This document shows, in pieces, positions 8,501 to 17,086 of a stretch of DNA of 64,000 bases. Position 1 is the first letter of the stretch, and the number at the start of each line of letters is the position of its first letter. The notes below the pieces were generated by a model. That model saw nothing but the letters and a program-made list of their open reading frames with translations. It did no database searches and had not been told where the DNA came from. The DNA is from Burkholderiales bacterium (GTDB lineage: Bacteria; Pseudomonadota; Gammaproteobacteria; Burkholderiales; Burkholderiaceae_C). Where the stretch lies: the NCBI GenBank assembly GCA_025350145.1, contig JANXYH010000104.1, forward strand, positions 1 through 64,000. Reading direction: 5' to 3'. The translations under genes and the position numbers were made by a program.

Positions 8501-11500
8501 TGCAGGAACTCGGCGATCAAGGCATAGGTCTGGTCGGCGCCTCGGCCGATCAGGCTGTCCTGGTGGCCGACCTGGGCCAGCCGCAGCGAGCGGCCCTTCA
8601 GGCCCGAGGCCTGCAGTCGATCAAAAAGCAGCCCCCGGGTGGCGTAGTCGACCAGGCCGTTTCGGTCGGCGTGCAGGCACAGCAGTTCGCAGCCTTTGAG
8701 CCGATCCAGATGGGCGGCGATGAAGCCGCCCCGGCCCTGGCGGTCAGTGACCAGCCCGGTGCGGGCGAAGGCGATCACCTGGGCGGTGGTGGACAGGTTG
8801 GATGGCCCGAAGAAATCGTCGATGGCGTTGAGCACCGGCTCGTCCATGTTGACCAGGTCGAAGGTGATGCCGTAGAGCGCGTCCATGCGGTGCCGGGCGG
8901 CGGTCCAGGTCGTTTTCTTCCACGGTGGCCAGAACGGGTTCTCGCGCCAGAAGTCGCGGCGCGGGTAGGGCACGACGCAGAGCAGGCGGTCAAGCATGTC
9001 GTCGGCCGGGCTGGGCCGGCGCGGCGAGAACTCGAAGCGGCCGAGCTTGAAATACTGGCGCAGCCAACTGACGACAAAGGCCCGGGCGGTGTTCGACGGC
9101 GCCATCCGCAGCACCGGCCCGACCTGCGACAGCACCAGGCGGCGGATGCGGCCAGGCAGTTTTGCGCGCAGCTCAGGGTAGAGGTCGAACGGCGGCGTGT
9201 CCGCCGGCAGCGTCTGCCCGCCCCAGTCGCCCAGCAGCCCCAGGCTGAGCATGGCCGCGCCCATGCAGTGGGCGACCAGGTCGAGCTGCTGCGCACCGGT
9301 CTTGGTCAGCACATGGTCGACCGCCAGCGGTATGTCCTGGCAGCCCATCTGCTCGAACGACCAGGGCCGCTGTGCGCCCGGCATGCCGGCACTGCTGCGC
9401 AGGTCCAGCACCCAGACGTCGCGGCCGAGGGCGCAGAGCGTGCCTGCCAGGCCGCCGCCGGGCAGCAGCGGGTGGGCAAAGGTGGTGCCGCTGGCGCTGT
9501 AGCCATGGACCATCAGCACCGGCGGCGCGGCGCTGACCCGGCCGTCGGCATCGGCCTGGGCCGGGTAGCGCGACAGCCGCAGCAGCGCGCCCTCGGCCAT
9601 CTGCAGTTCAACCACGGTCGGCGTGACGCTGCCGCGCGGCGTGGGCAGCACGCCCGGCAGGCGCCGGTTTTCGGCGTCGATGTGCGGCGACGGCGCGGCG
9701 GCACTGGCACTGGCACTGGCACGGTTCGGCCGGTCGGGCTGGCGCAGGGTCCAGGCATGCAGCGGCAGCAGCACCCGGCCCAGGTACAGGCCCAGGGTCG
9801 CCAGGTCGGCCAGCGCGGTCGGCTGGTCCTGCTGCGACGCCACCCGCAGCAGCGGGATGCCGACCCTGGCGAAATGCGCCAGGTCGACACTCAGTGGCCC
9901 GGTCAGGCGCAGGCCCGCAGCGCCGGAACTGTGGATCACCTTGGCGATGCTGAGCTGGTTGATCGGGCTGGCCGCCAGGTTGTAGGTCAGGGTCTTGACG
10001 GCGCGGATCTCGGCCCCTTGCCAGGCCTGGACGCGGCCGCTGCCCGGGCCCTGCAACAAACTGCCGGCGGTGGGTTGGCCGAGCTTGAACTGGTACGCGA
10101 TCAGGCGTTTGTCACCCGCCCAGGAGGCCAGGCGCAATCCGGCCAATAGCGCCCTCAGCAGGCCTGGGCCTGTCGATCTGGCCTGGACGGCGTCCAGCAG
10201 CCGGCCGACGAAGTCGCGCAGGCCTCGGTTGAGGATGTAGGCCACGACCGCGCGCAGGATCCGGCAGCCGACCCAGGAAGGCGCGTGGTGCAGCAGGTCC
10301 ATCTGCCCGGACAGCGGCGCCTCCAGCAGCAGGCGCCGTTCCTGCGGCGGGGCCGACGCTGGCCCCGCCGGGCCGGTCGATTCGTCGTCGGGCGCGGCAA
10401 CGGCCGGGGCGTACAAGCGCAGCCGGCTCTGCAGCGGGTTGAACGCGACCCGGCGCGATCCGTTCGGCGTGGTGAGTTCGGCCGTGGTCACCGGTTGCGA
10501 CCAGAGCTGCAATTCGATCTCGCAGCGTTGGCCATCGAAGTCGGCCTGGCCGCGCATCTGTTCGGCAAACTGCAGCAGCGTCGGTGCCGCCGGGCTGGGG
10601 TCCGGCAGGGTGCGAAAGGCGGGCCTGGGCTGAGGCGGCCTGGCCTCGCCAGCACCACGCATCAAGCCCCAGCCACCCTGGGCCGGCGGCGTGTCGCGCA
10701 GGTGCTGCAGCGCACGCTGGGCCAGCATGGCGATGGTCAACGAGGGGTTGATGCCCAGCGAGGTCGGCACCACCGAGCCGTCCAGCACCAGCAGGTCGGG
10801 GTACACGCTGTCACGGCCGGCGCCGTCAAAGACCTGGCCGAGGTGGTTGACCACGCCTTCTTCGACCGTGTCGGCCATCACGCAGCCGCCCAGCGGGTGG
10901 ACGGTGACCATGGCGCCACGGACCTGGCCGAGGATGCTCTCGAGCGCCTGCGGCAGCGGCTGCCAGGCCGGGTTGGCCAGGACGGTGGCCTGGGGGTGGC
11001 CGCGCTGCGCAAGCTGCTTCAGGCCTTGCTGGTAGGCGTCCAGTCGCGGCTCGCCCGGCAGGGTCGGCCATTCGACACCCAGGGTGCCGATTTCGGCGTC
11101 CGTGCCGGGCAGGCGCAGCCGGCCGTCGGCGCTGTCGCGGCCGATCAGCGCCACGGTCATGCTGGCCTCGATCTTGTGCGGGTCGATCGCCGCGTCATCG
11201 GCCTGGCCCGCGCCGCGCCAGGACCCGTCGAAGCGGGTCATGGCGTCCAGTCGCGTGCCCAGGCTGACGGTCTCCTCGAACAACCGGCGCAGCGGCCCAG
11301 GAACGCCCAGATCCTGGATCACCATCGCCGGCAGCGATGTGGCCAGGCCGGGGCCGCGCAGATCGACCATGCGGGTGATGGTCGGGCCGACCTGGCGCTG
11401 GTCGTAGGGCTGGGCCTCGTCGGCCACGGCCTTGGCAGGTGCCGCCATGCCGTAGACGGCGTAGATGTTGTCGCCGTTGGCCGAGAAGCGCTTGCCGATC

Positions 11501-12468
11501 CGCGCCGAGGTCTTGAGCCCGCCCTTGCTGGCGCGCAGCAGCAACTCGGTCGAGCCCATGGTGCCGGCGGCGACGATCAGCCTGGCGCTGCGGATCAGGT
11601 ACGCATCGCCCTGGCGCTGGGCCAGGTGCGGATGGGTGTGCAGCACCTCCAGGCACCAGCCGCCTTCAGGCAGCCTCTTGAAGCTGCGCACGGTGGCGCC
11701 AGTGGCGATGTGCAGGCAGCCGGCGGCGTGGCGCGCGCTGGCCCGGGCCAGCAGGGTCACGTCCAGCGACAGCTTGGCGCGAAAGTTGCACCCGGTGGCG
11801 CAGTCGCCGCAGTGGTTGCATGCCTCGATGCCGCGCGCGGCATCGGCGCGGTCGGCCACGATGATCTGCACGACGACCGGCGCCGTGCCGCCGCTCAGGC
11901 CCTGCATCGCCGCCGTGCGGGCGGGGATGTTGGGCGCGGCAACCGCCTCCAGCGCCCGCTGGGCCTGGGCAAGCTGCGCCGGCAGCGTGGCGTCATGGCG
12001 AATCGCCTCGGGCCAGGCCGGCTCCTGGAACACCGCCGCCAGGGGCGCAGCGGTGACGCCAGCGTTGATCAGCGAGCCCCCGCCCAGGCCGTTGCCCAGC
12101 AGCATGCCGACATCGGGGCCGATGCGCAGGTCGAACAGCCCGTCGGCCTGGCCACGCACCTTCGGGTCGCCGGCGGTGCTGTAGCGGACATGGCCGGCCA
12201 GGTCGGCCATGCGCGTCGGGAAGGCGCCGGGCAGGTACTCGCTGCCGCGCTCGAACAGGGCGATGCGCAGTGGCCGGCCATCGGCGGCGGTGCAGCCCGC
12301 GAGTTCATGCAGGGCCATCGCTCCGCCATAGCCGCTGCCGACGATGGCGATGTCGAAGTGGTGGCCGGCCGCGTCGGCAGGCAAGCTGCCCTGGGCCAGC
12401 GCATCGGCAAGCTCGGTCAGATCGCGTCCCAGCCACTGTGTGGCCCGTGCTTGTCGTTGGGTCGACAT
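8497..12468 (-). CDS. GMC oxidoreductase fused to an alpha/beta hydrolase
   Basis: This is a 1323-residue multidomain protein. Residues about 1-570 are a glucose-methanol-choline flavoprotein like long-chain alcohol/cholesterol oxidases: FAD loop IVGSGYGG, LLGNGLGGGSLINAG, and the C-terminal HPLGGC and SLGINPSLTIA. It carries a cysteine cluster CNHCGDCATGC near residue 216 that could hold an iron-sulfur centre. A middle region (about 600-900) is unassigned. Residues about 950-1323 form an alpha/beta hydrolase (VLMVHGYSASG) with the nucleophile elbow VAHCMGAA, so cysteine sits where serine is usual. A late GHQD may give the catalytic histidine. Such a protein could oxidise and hydrolyse lipid or sterol-like esters. 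It has no signal peptide and is coupled to the PhoD-like gene. Confidence 0.85.
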   Translation of the reverse strand: MSTQRQARATQWLGRDLTELADALAQGSLPADAAGHHFDIAIVGSGYGGAMALHELAGCTAADGRPLRIALFERGSEYLPGAFPTRMADLAGHVRYSTAGDPKVRGQADGLFDLRIGPDVGMLLGNGLGGGSLINAGVTAAPLAAVFQEPAWPEAIRHDATLPAQLAQAQRALEAVAAPNIPARTAAMQGLSGGTAPVVVQIIVADRADAARGIEACNHCGDCATGCNFRAKLSLDVTLLARASARHAAGCLHIATGATVRSFKRLPEGGWCLEVLHTHPHLAQRQGDAYLIRSARLIVAAGTMGSTELLLRASKGGLKTSARIGKRFSANGDNIYAVYGMAAPAKAVADEAQPYDQRQVGPTITRMVDLRGPGLATSLPAMVIQDLGVPGPLRRLFEETVSLGTRLDAMTRFDGSWRGAGQADDAAIDPHKIEASMTVALIGRDSADGRLRLPGTDAEIGTLGVEWPTLPGEPRLDAYQQGLKQLAQRGHPQATVLANPAWQPLPQALESILGQVRGAMVTVHPLGGCVMADTVEEGVVNHLGQVFDGAGRDSVYPDLLVLDGSVVPTSLGINPSLTIAMLAQRALQHLRDTPPAQGGWGLMRGAGEARPPQPRPAFRTLPDPSPAAPTLLQFAEQMRGQADFDGQRCEIELQLWSQPVTTAELTTPNGSRRVAFNPLQSRLRLYAPAVAAPDDESTGPAGPASAPPQERRLLLEAPLSGQMDLLHHAPSWVGCRILRAVVAYILNRGLRDFVGRLLDAVQARSTGPGLLRALLAGLRLASWAGDKRLIAYQFKLGQPTAGSLLQGPGSGRVQAWQGAEIRAVKTLTYNLAASPINQLSIAKVIHSSGAAGLRLTGPLSVDLAHFARVGIPLLRVASQQDQPTALADLATLGLYLGRVLLPLHAWTLRQPDRPNRASASASAAAPSPHIDAENRRLPGVLPTPRGSVTPTVVELQMAEGALLRLSRYPAQADADGRVSAAPPVLMVHGYSASGTTFAHPLLPGGGLAGTLCALGRDVWVLDLRSSAGMPGAQRPWSFEQMGCQDIPLAVDHVLTKTGAQQLDLVAHCMGAAMLSLGLLGDWGGQTLPADTPPFDLYPELRAKLPGRIRRLVLSQVGPVLRMAPSNTARAFVVSWLRQYFKLGRFEFSPRRPSPADDMLDRLLCVVPYPRRDFWRENPFWPPWKKTTWTAARHRMDALYGITFDLVNMDEPVLNAIDDFFGPSNLSTTAQVIAFARTGLVTDRQGRGGFIAAHLDRLKGCELLCLHADRNGLVDYATRGLLFDRLQASGLKGRSLRLAQVGHQDSLIGRGADQTYALIAEFLQ

Positions 12469-12533
12469 GCTGGCAGCCCTCCCTCAGGCGCTTGTTGCCA
12501 GGCAGTGAAGCACAGGCCGGCGACGCCGGCAAT

Positions 12534-12550
12534 CCTCATCTTGGATGAGG
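12534..12550 (-). terminator. Hairpin between the 44-residue ORF and the GMC gene
   Basis: CCTCATC-TTG-GATGAGG, a perfect 7-bp stem with a 3-base loop, lies downstream of the small membrane ORF and 66 bases upstream of the GMC start. It lacks a T-run. It could end the sox transcript or be an operator for the GMC gene. Confidence 0.35.
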
Positions 12551-12587
12551 TTGCGCGGGCGCATCGCTGGCGCCGGCCGGCGCCGCC

Positions 12588-12722
12588 TCAGGCCCGCGGC
12601 GCGAGGTCGCTGAGCAGGGCCAGCAGGGTGGCGCAGACCAGGGCAAACGTCACCACCGCGATCGCCAGCGCCAGCGGCAGACGTTCATTGACTGAACCGG
12701 ATTCCCGGTCATGGACTTTCAT
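12588..12722 (-). CDS. Small single-pass membrane protein, 44 residues, unknown function
   Basis: Too short for the ORF track. The reverse strand reads ATG to TGA for 44 codons with a strong ribosome binding site (GGGGAG, 6 bases, ATG). The protein has a charged N-terminus (MKVHDRESGSVNERLP) and one hydrophobic helix (LALAIAVVTFALVCATLLALL), then SDLAPRA. This charge pattern fits a small inner-membrane subunit or regulator. It lies 113 bases downstream of soxA on the same strand, so it may be the last gene of the sox transcript. I do not recognise a family. The good ribosome binding site and membrane-helix composition make it more than chance, but there is no homology evidence. Confidence 0.55.
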   Translation of the reverse strand: MKVHDRESGSVNERLPLALAIAVVTFALVCATLLALLSDLAPRA

Positions 12723-12835
12723 TTTTAACTCCCCTTGTGCGGCAAGTTTGCACCACCCGGCCGGGTTTGTGCATCGCCCGTATGGATGAGGCGCGCGGCT
12801 TGGGCGCGGCTGATCGGCGCCGGGCTGGCCTGGCC

Positions 12836-13603
12836 TCAGGGTCGAACCGCTGGCGTCTCCACCGCCATGCCGGCGTCGCGCTGCGCCAGCCAGGCTTCTA
12901 GCCTCAGCCAGGGCTCAGCGTCGGCCGCCCAGGGCTCGGCCCGCACCCCGACCACGCAGGCGCGCAGCCGGCGTTGCAGGCTGCCCAGGGCCTGCCATTC
13001 GAGCCGGTAGCTGGGGTAGCCGGTGGCGCGGCCCTGGGGGATGGTCGCGCCGGCCAACTTGGCGCCGGCATGCCGGTCATGGCAATGGCTGCAGGCCAGG
13101 TTGAGCTGGCCCAGGCGCTGCTGCCACAGCGCCTGGCCCTGCGCCCGCAGCGGCGCCAGGCGCGGATCGGCAGGCGGCGCCATCGGCAGGCCACGCGACT
13201 GCAGGCCGACAAACGCCAGCAGTGCGAGTTGCTCGGCATGGTCGGCGGGCAGCGGCAGGGCCTGCTGGTGGCGGACGCGGCAGGCGTTGACGCGCCCGGC
13301 CAGGTTCAGTGGCGCAGCGCTGGCCTCGTCCCAGGCCGGATAGCGGGCGGCCACGCCGGCCATGCTGCGGGCGGCGTCGCCATGGCAATCGGCGCAGCGC
13401 TTGCCGGTCTTGCCGGCGGCGGCCTGCCACAGCGCCGCACCATCTTGGACGAACAGAAAGGCCGGGTTCTGGCTGTCATGGCGTTGCAGCGCCTGCAAGG
13501 CCGGGCTCATGTCGTCCAGGCCCGAGCGGCGGGTGTCGCTGCCCTCAGCGGCGCTGGCGCTGCTGCCCAGGGCAAGCCACAGCAGCCAGACTGCCAACCT
13601 CAT
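12836..13603 (-). CDS. soxA: Sulfur oxidation c-type cytochrome SoxA
   Basis: SoxA with SoxX forms the periplasmic heterodimer that attaches thiosulfate to the SoxY cysteine oxidatively. Seen here are a signal peptide (MRLAVWLLWLALGSSASAAEG), a first heme site CADCH near residue 68, a second CSHCH near residue 170, and the hallmark C-terminal CVVGVRAEPW, whose cysteine is the modified heme ligand and active site. The track starts 18 codons earlier. I choose the ATG at 13603 because it overlaps the soxZ stop as ATGA and leads directly into the signal peptide. The usual downstream partner soxB is missing from this locus. Confidence 0.92.
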   Translation of the reverse strand: MRLAVWLLWLALGSSASAAEGSDTRRSGLDDMSPALQALQRHDSQNPAFLFVQDGAALWQAAAGKTGKRCADCHGDAARSMAGVAARYPAWDEASAAPLNLAGRVNACRVRHQQALPLPADHAEQLALLAFVGLQSRGLPMAPPADPRLAPLRAQGQALWQQRLGQLNLACSHCHDRHAGAKLAGATIPQGRATGYPSYRLEWQALGSLQRRLRACVVGVRAEPWAADAEPWLRLEAWLAQRDAGMAVETPAVRP

Positions 13604-13938
13604 GAGGTAACGAACGGCCGGGTTTCGCGGTGGCTGAAGCCGTTGTCGCCGGTCCATTCGAAGCGCAGCGTGCCGGGCTTGTCGCTACGCAGCCAGAACG
13701 CCACATAGGGGTTGGCCGAGATCGCCGGGTACAGGTCGGTGGCCAGCACCAGCCGCTCGTCCAGCCAGCATTCGAAGCGGGTGACGATGCTGCGCGGCAC
13801 GACATTGCCGTAGCCGTCGGGGCGCAGGCCGTTTTCCATCGCGTGGCCCAGCGTGACTCGGATCTCGACCGGCGCGCCGGGGCCGGCCGGCGTGCCGATG
13901 TGGATCAGGGTGCGGACTTTGGCGGGGCTGTCGGCCAT
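13600..13938 (-). CDS. soxZ: Thiosulfate oxidation carrier complex protein SoxZ
   Basis: This is the 112-residue subunit that partners SoxY as the sulfur-substrate carrier in the periplasm. It has the SoxZ pattern: RTLIHIGTP near the start, VEIRVTLGHAMENGLR, then an immunoglobulin-like beta sheet ending FSHRETRPFVTS. As is normal for SoxZ it has no signal peptide and is thought to be co-exported with SoxY. The ORF track merges it into a longer frame from 14337. The ATG at 13938, 8 bases after soxY, is the natural start. It is coupled to soxA by an ATGA overlap. Confidence 0.92.
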   Translation of the reverse strand: MADSPAKVRTLIHIGTPAGPGAPVEIRVTLGHAMENGLRPDGYGNVVPRSIVTRFECWLDERLVLATDLYPAISANPYVAFWLRSDKPGTLRFEWTGDNGFSHRETRPFVTS

Positions 13939-13946
13939 GCTGCTTG

Positions 13947-14417
13947 CTAGCCTTCGACGCAGGCGGCCAGGGTGACGATCACGTTGACGTAGCTGGCCCA
14001 CTGGCTGCCGTCGGACAGCCGCGCCAGCGCCACCAGTTGCTGCGATGTCGCCAGCCGAATCCGGGTCGATGCCTCGGCCCTGGCCGCAGCCGGGCCGAAG
14101 TAAAAGCGCACCACCTCGCGCTGCGGGTTGCGCTCGTTGTAGACGGCGATCTCCTGGACATGGTCGGTGGCGGTCATGGGGCTGTCGCAGCGCACCGTGA
14201 TCGGCACTGCGTTGCCGTTCTCGACCAGCGGCGCGATCTCGAGCTCGACCCGGCCCTCGTGCAGCGGCAAGTCGCCGGCCCATTGGCGGATGATGCCGGC
14301 GAAGGTGACGGTGGTGACGGCGCTGGCCGGCAGGCATTGCAGCGCCAGCGCGCCGCCGGCTGCCGCCATCAGCCTGCGCCTGGGCAAACCAAGGTGTACG
14401 GGAATGTCGGCGTTCAT
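13947..14417 (-). CDS. soxY: Thiosulfate oxidation carrier protein SoxY with an atypical C-terminus
   Basis: SoxY carries the sulfur substrate on a cysteine at the end of a flexible C-terminal arm, normally GGCGG-stop. The N-terminus has a twin-arginine signal (PRRRLMAAAGGALALQ), and the body matches SoxY (GDLPLHEGRVELEIAPLVENG; YNERNPQREVVRFYFGP). The last residues read VTLAACVEG-stop, so the cysteine is kept but the flanking glycines are gone and three residues, not two, follow it. A frameshift is unlikely because the frame ends in a clean TAG just before soxZ. It lies 7 bases after soxX. It may be a functional variant or a specialised carrier. Confidence 0.88.
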   Translation of the reverse strand: MNADIPVHLGLPRRRLMAAAGGALALQCLPASAVTTVTFAGIIRQWAGDLPLHEGRVELEIAPLVENGNAVPITVRCDSPMTATDHVQEIAVYNERNPQREVVRFYFGPAAARAEASTRIRLATSQQLVALARLSDGSQWASYVNVIVTLAACVEG

Positions 14418-14424
14418 CTGGCCC

Positions 14425-14805
14425 TCACTTCAGGCTGACCAGGTAGGCCACCACGTCGTCGATCTGGTGGGGCGTCAGCAGCGGCTTGCCGCGCAGCGCC
14501 GGGGCGACCTGGTTGAAGCCCTGGCTGCGGCCATAGCTGGGCATGACGGTGTCGGGGTTGAAGCGCTCCGGGTTGAGCAGGCGCTGGCGCAGCGCCTGGG
14601 CGCTGTGGCGGCTGCCGGCACCCGCCAGCGGCGGCGCCAGCGTGCCCTGCAGGCCGTCGGGCTGGCCGGGGATCGGGTGGCAGAGCAGGCACAGGCCTTG
14701 GCTGCGGCTGCTGACGATGCGCTCGCCGGCCCGGGCGTCGCCGGCTGCCGCCCAGCCCGGCAGGCAAAGGCTGGCCAGCAGCGCCGCGAGCCAGACCCGG
14801 TTCAC
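14425..14805 (-). CDS. soxX: Sulfur oxidation c-type cytochrome SoxX
   Basis: A 126-residue monoheme cytochrome that pairs with SoxA. It has a signal peptide (VNRVWLAALLASLCLPGWAAAG), heme site CLLCH near residue 38, and the SoxX pattern NPDTVMPSYG supplying a methionine ligand, then GKPLLTPHQIDDVVAYLVSL. The track shows only a long frame from 15672. The true start is the GTG at 14805, which overlaps the TGA of the molybdenum hydroxylase gene (GTGA). That overlap places soxX in the same transcript and couples its translation to the oxidoreductase. Confidence 0.9.
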   Translation of the reverse strand: MNRVWLAALLASLCLPGWAAAGDARAGERIVSSRSQGLCLLCHPIPGQPDGLQGTLAPPLAGAGSRHSAQALRQRLLNPERFNPDTVMPSYGRSQGFNQVAPALRGKPLLTPHQIDDVVAYLVSLK

Positions 14806-17063
14806 GCCCGTTTCAGGCTGTGCTGTGACAGCGGCAGCTCGCGGATGCGTTTGCCGGTGGCGGCAAAGATCGCGTTCAGCACCGCCGGCGCGGCCACCGC
14901 GATGGTCGGCTCGCCGACCCCGCCCCAGAACCCGCCCGAGGGCATGACCGCGGCCTCGACCTTGGGCATCTGCGCCATCAGCAAGGCCGGGTAGGTGTGG
15001 AAGTTGGTTTGCTCGAAGCGCCCGTCCTTCAGGGTGCAGGCCTCGAACAGCGCGCCCGACAGGCCGTAGGCGAAGCTGCCCTCGACCTGGGCGGCGATCT
15101 GCTGCGGGTTGACGGCGTGGCCCGAGTCGGTGGCGGCGACGATGCGGTGCACCCGCAAGTCGCCCGCCGGGCTGACCGAGACCTCGGCGCAGGCCGCGAC
15201 GAAGCTGCCAAAGCCGTGGATCGCGGCCAGGCCGCGGTGCACCGCCAGGCCATCGACCGGCTTGGCCGGCGTGCCCCAGCCGGCGTCGGCGGCGACCCGG
15301 TTGAGCACCGCCAGGTGTTTGGGCGCGCCACCCAGCATGGCGCGGCGAAAGGCCAGCGGATCTTGCCCGGCGGCGTGGGCCAGTTCGTCGATGAAGCACT
15401 CGACGTAGATCGCGTTGTGGTTGAGGTTGACGCCGCGCCAGAAGCCCGGCCGCACCGGCGGGTTGCGCATCGCATGGTCGATCAGCAGGTGCGGCACGCT
15501 GTAGCCAAAGGCGCCCTCGGGCCCGCCCGCGTTCAGGCCCTGGAAAGTGACCGGATCCTTGCCGTTTTGCAGCGCCGCCGGCAGCAGCCCGGCCAGGATC
15601 GACTGGCCCGAGATGCGCATGTGCAGTGCCTGCAGCTTGCCCTGGGCGTCCAGCCCGGCGCGCAGTTTGCATTGCGTGATCGGGTGGTAGAAGCCGTGCT
15701 GCATGTCCTCTTCACGGCTCCAGATCAGCTTGACCGGGATGCCGGGCAGCTCGCGGGCGATGGCCACCGCCTGGGTCACGTAGTCGGCGCTGCCGCGCCG
15801 GCCGAAACCGCCGCCGAGGTGGATCTTGTAAACCTCGCACTGCGCCGCCGGCAGGCCCGAGGCGGCGGTGGCGGCGGCAAACGCCGCCTCGCCGTTCTGC
15901 GTCGGGCACCAGACCTCGCAGCGCGCCGGCTTGTCGCCCGCCGCCGGGGTGAAGCGCGCGGTGGCGTTCATCACCTCCATGGTGGCGTGGTTCTGGTAGG
16001 GGTAGCTGTAGACCGCCTCGACCAGCTTGGCCGCACCGGCCAGGCCGGCCTTGGCGTCACCGGCGGAATTGCCGACGTAGGCCTCGGGCGCGTCCAGCCC
16101 GGACTTGAGCATGACCGCGATGTCGGCGCTGGAGAGCTTGGCGTTGGGCCCCTCGTTCCATTGCACCGGCAGCGCATCGATCGCCTTCTTCGCCCGGTAC
16201 CAGGTGTCGGCGACCACCGCCACCGCCGTGTCGCTGACCCGCAGCACCTTTTTGACGCCGGGCATGGCCATCACCGCGCCAGCCTCGAACGAGACCAGCG
16301 TGCCGCCGACCACCGGGCAATCGCGGATCGCGGCGTTGAGCAGGCCGGGCAGTTTCAGGTCCATGCCGTAGACCTGGCTGCCGTCGGTCTTGGCCACCGT
16401 GTCCAGCCGCTTGACCGGCTTGCCGGCGATCTTCCAGTCCTTGGGGTCTTTGAGCTTGATGTCGGTCGGCGGCGTGCGCTTGGCGGCGGCGGCGGCCATC
16501 TGGCCGTAGCTGGCGCGCTTGCCCGAGGCATGGCTGATGACGCCGGCCTCGACCTTGCATTCGGCCGGGCTGACGCCCCAGCTCTCGGCGGCGGCCTGCA
16601 CCAGCATGGTCTTGGCAGCGGCGCCGCCCTTGCGCACGTAGTCGTTGGACTCGCGGATGCCGCGGCTGCCGCCGGTCGAGAAATTGCCCCAGACCCGGTT
16701 GCGTGCGAGGTTCTGTCCCGGCGTCGGGTATTCGGTGGTGACGCGCGACCAGTCGCAGTCCAGCTCCTCGGCCACCAACTGCGCCAGGCCGGTCAGCGTG
16801 CCCTGGCCCATCTCGCTGCGCGCGATGCGGATCACCACCGTGTCGTCGGGGTGGATCATGACCCAGGCATTGACCTCGGGCTGGCTGCCCTGGGCCAGCG
16901 CCGGGGAGACAGCGGCGGGGATATGGAATCCCAGCACCAGGCCGCCGGCCGAGGCCGAGGCGCTGGCCAGAAAGTGCCGCCGCGAGGGCGAACCTGGGAC
17001 GGTGGCGGCGGTGGCGGTGGCGGTGGCGGCGGTGGTGGCGGTGGCGGTGGTGGCGGTGCGCAT
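14802..17063 (-). CDS. Molybdopterin-binding large subunit, isoquinoline 1-oxidoreductase type
   Basis: Large subunit of a xanthine-oxidase-family molybdenum hydroxylase that would oxidise an aldehyde or N-heterocycle with water. It has a Thr/Ala repeat leader, a twin-arginine signal (SRRHFLASASASAGG) for folded export, the Mo-cofactor region GGFGRRGSADYVTQ, and the C-terminal GGVGEPT with the catalytic glutamate. The length of 753 fits IorB proteins, which lack a separate FAD subunit. The start at 17063 has AAGGAG five bases upstream; earlier sequence in the ORF track is frame shadow over the small subunit. IorB-type enzymes usually pass electrons to a cytochrome c. Here the next gene is soxX. 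The substrate is unknown. Confidence 0.88.
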   Translation of the reverse strand: MRTATTATATTAATATATAATVPGSPSRRHFLASASASAGGLVLGFHIPAAVSPALAQGSQPEVNAWVMIHPDDTVVIRIARSEMGQGTLTGLAQLVAEELDCDWSRVTTEYPTPGQNLARNRVWGNFSTGGSRGIRESNDYVRKGGAAAKTMLVQAAAESWGVSPAECKVEAGVISHASGKRASYGQMAAAAAKRTPPTDIKLKDPKDWKIAGKPVKRLDTVAKTDGSQVYGMDLKLPGLLNAAIRDCPVVGGTLVSFEAGAVMAMPGVKKVLRVSDTAVAVVADTWYRAKKAIDALPVQWNEGPNAKLSSADIAVMLKSGLDAPEAYVGNSAGDAKAGLAGAAKLVEAVYSYPYQNHATMEVMNATARFTPAAGDKPARCEVWCPTQNGEAAFAAATAASGLPAAQCEVYKIHLGGGFGRRGSADYVTQAVAIARELPGIPVKLIWSREEDMQHGFYHPITQCKLRAGLDAQGKLQALHMRISGQSILAGLLPAALQNGKDPVTFQGLNAGGPEGAFGYSVPHLLIDHAMRNPPVRPGFWRGVNLNHNAIYVECFIDELAHAAGQDPLAFRRAMLGGAPKHLAVLNRVAADAGWGTPAKPVDGLAVHRGLAAIHGFGSFVAACAEVSVSPAGDLRVHRIVAATDSGHAVNPQQIAAQVEGSFAYGLSGALFEACTLKDGRFEQTNFHTYPALLMAQMPKVEAAVMPSGGFWGGVGEPTIAVAAPAVLNAIFAATGKRIRELPLSQHSLKRA
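17001..17058. repeat. GGTGGC-type microsatellite inside the signal peptide of the molybdenum hydroxylase
   Basis: About 58 bases of GGTGGC/GGC repeats on the plus strand encode the Thr/Ala run (TATTATATTAATAT) just after the start codon. Units are 3 and 6 bases, so length changes keep the frame. Confidence 0.75.
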
Positions 17064-17086
17064 GGCAGCTCCTTGGCGAACGGCGC

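Noticed and set aside
13947-13970. Frameshift at the soxY 3' end
   Set aside because: The frame ends cleanly in TAG 8 bases before soxZ and the terminal Cys is retained, so I keep it as a genuine variant pending resequencing.
17001-17058. CRISPR-like or satellite array
   Set aside because: Units are only 3-6 bases with no spacers. It is a coding microsatellite.
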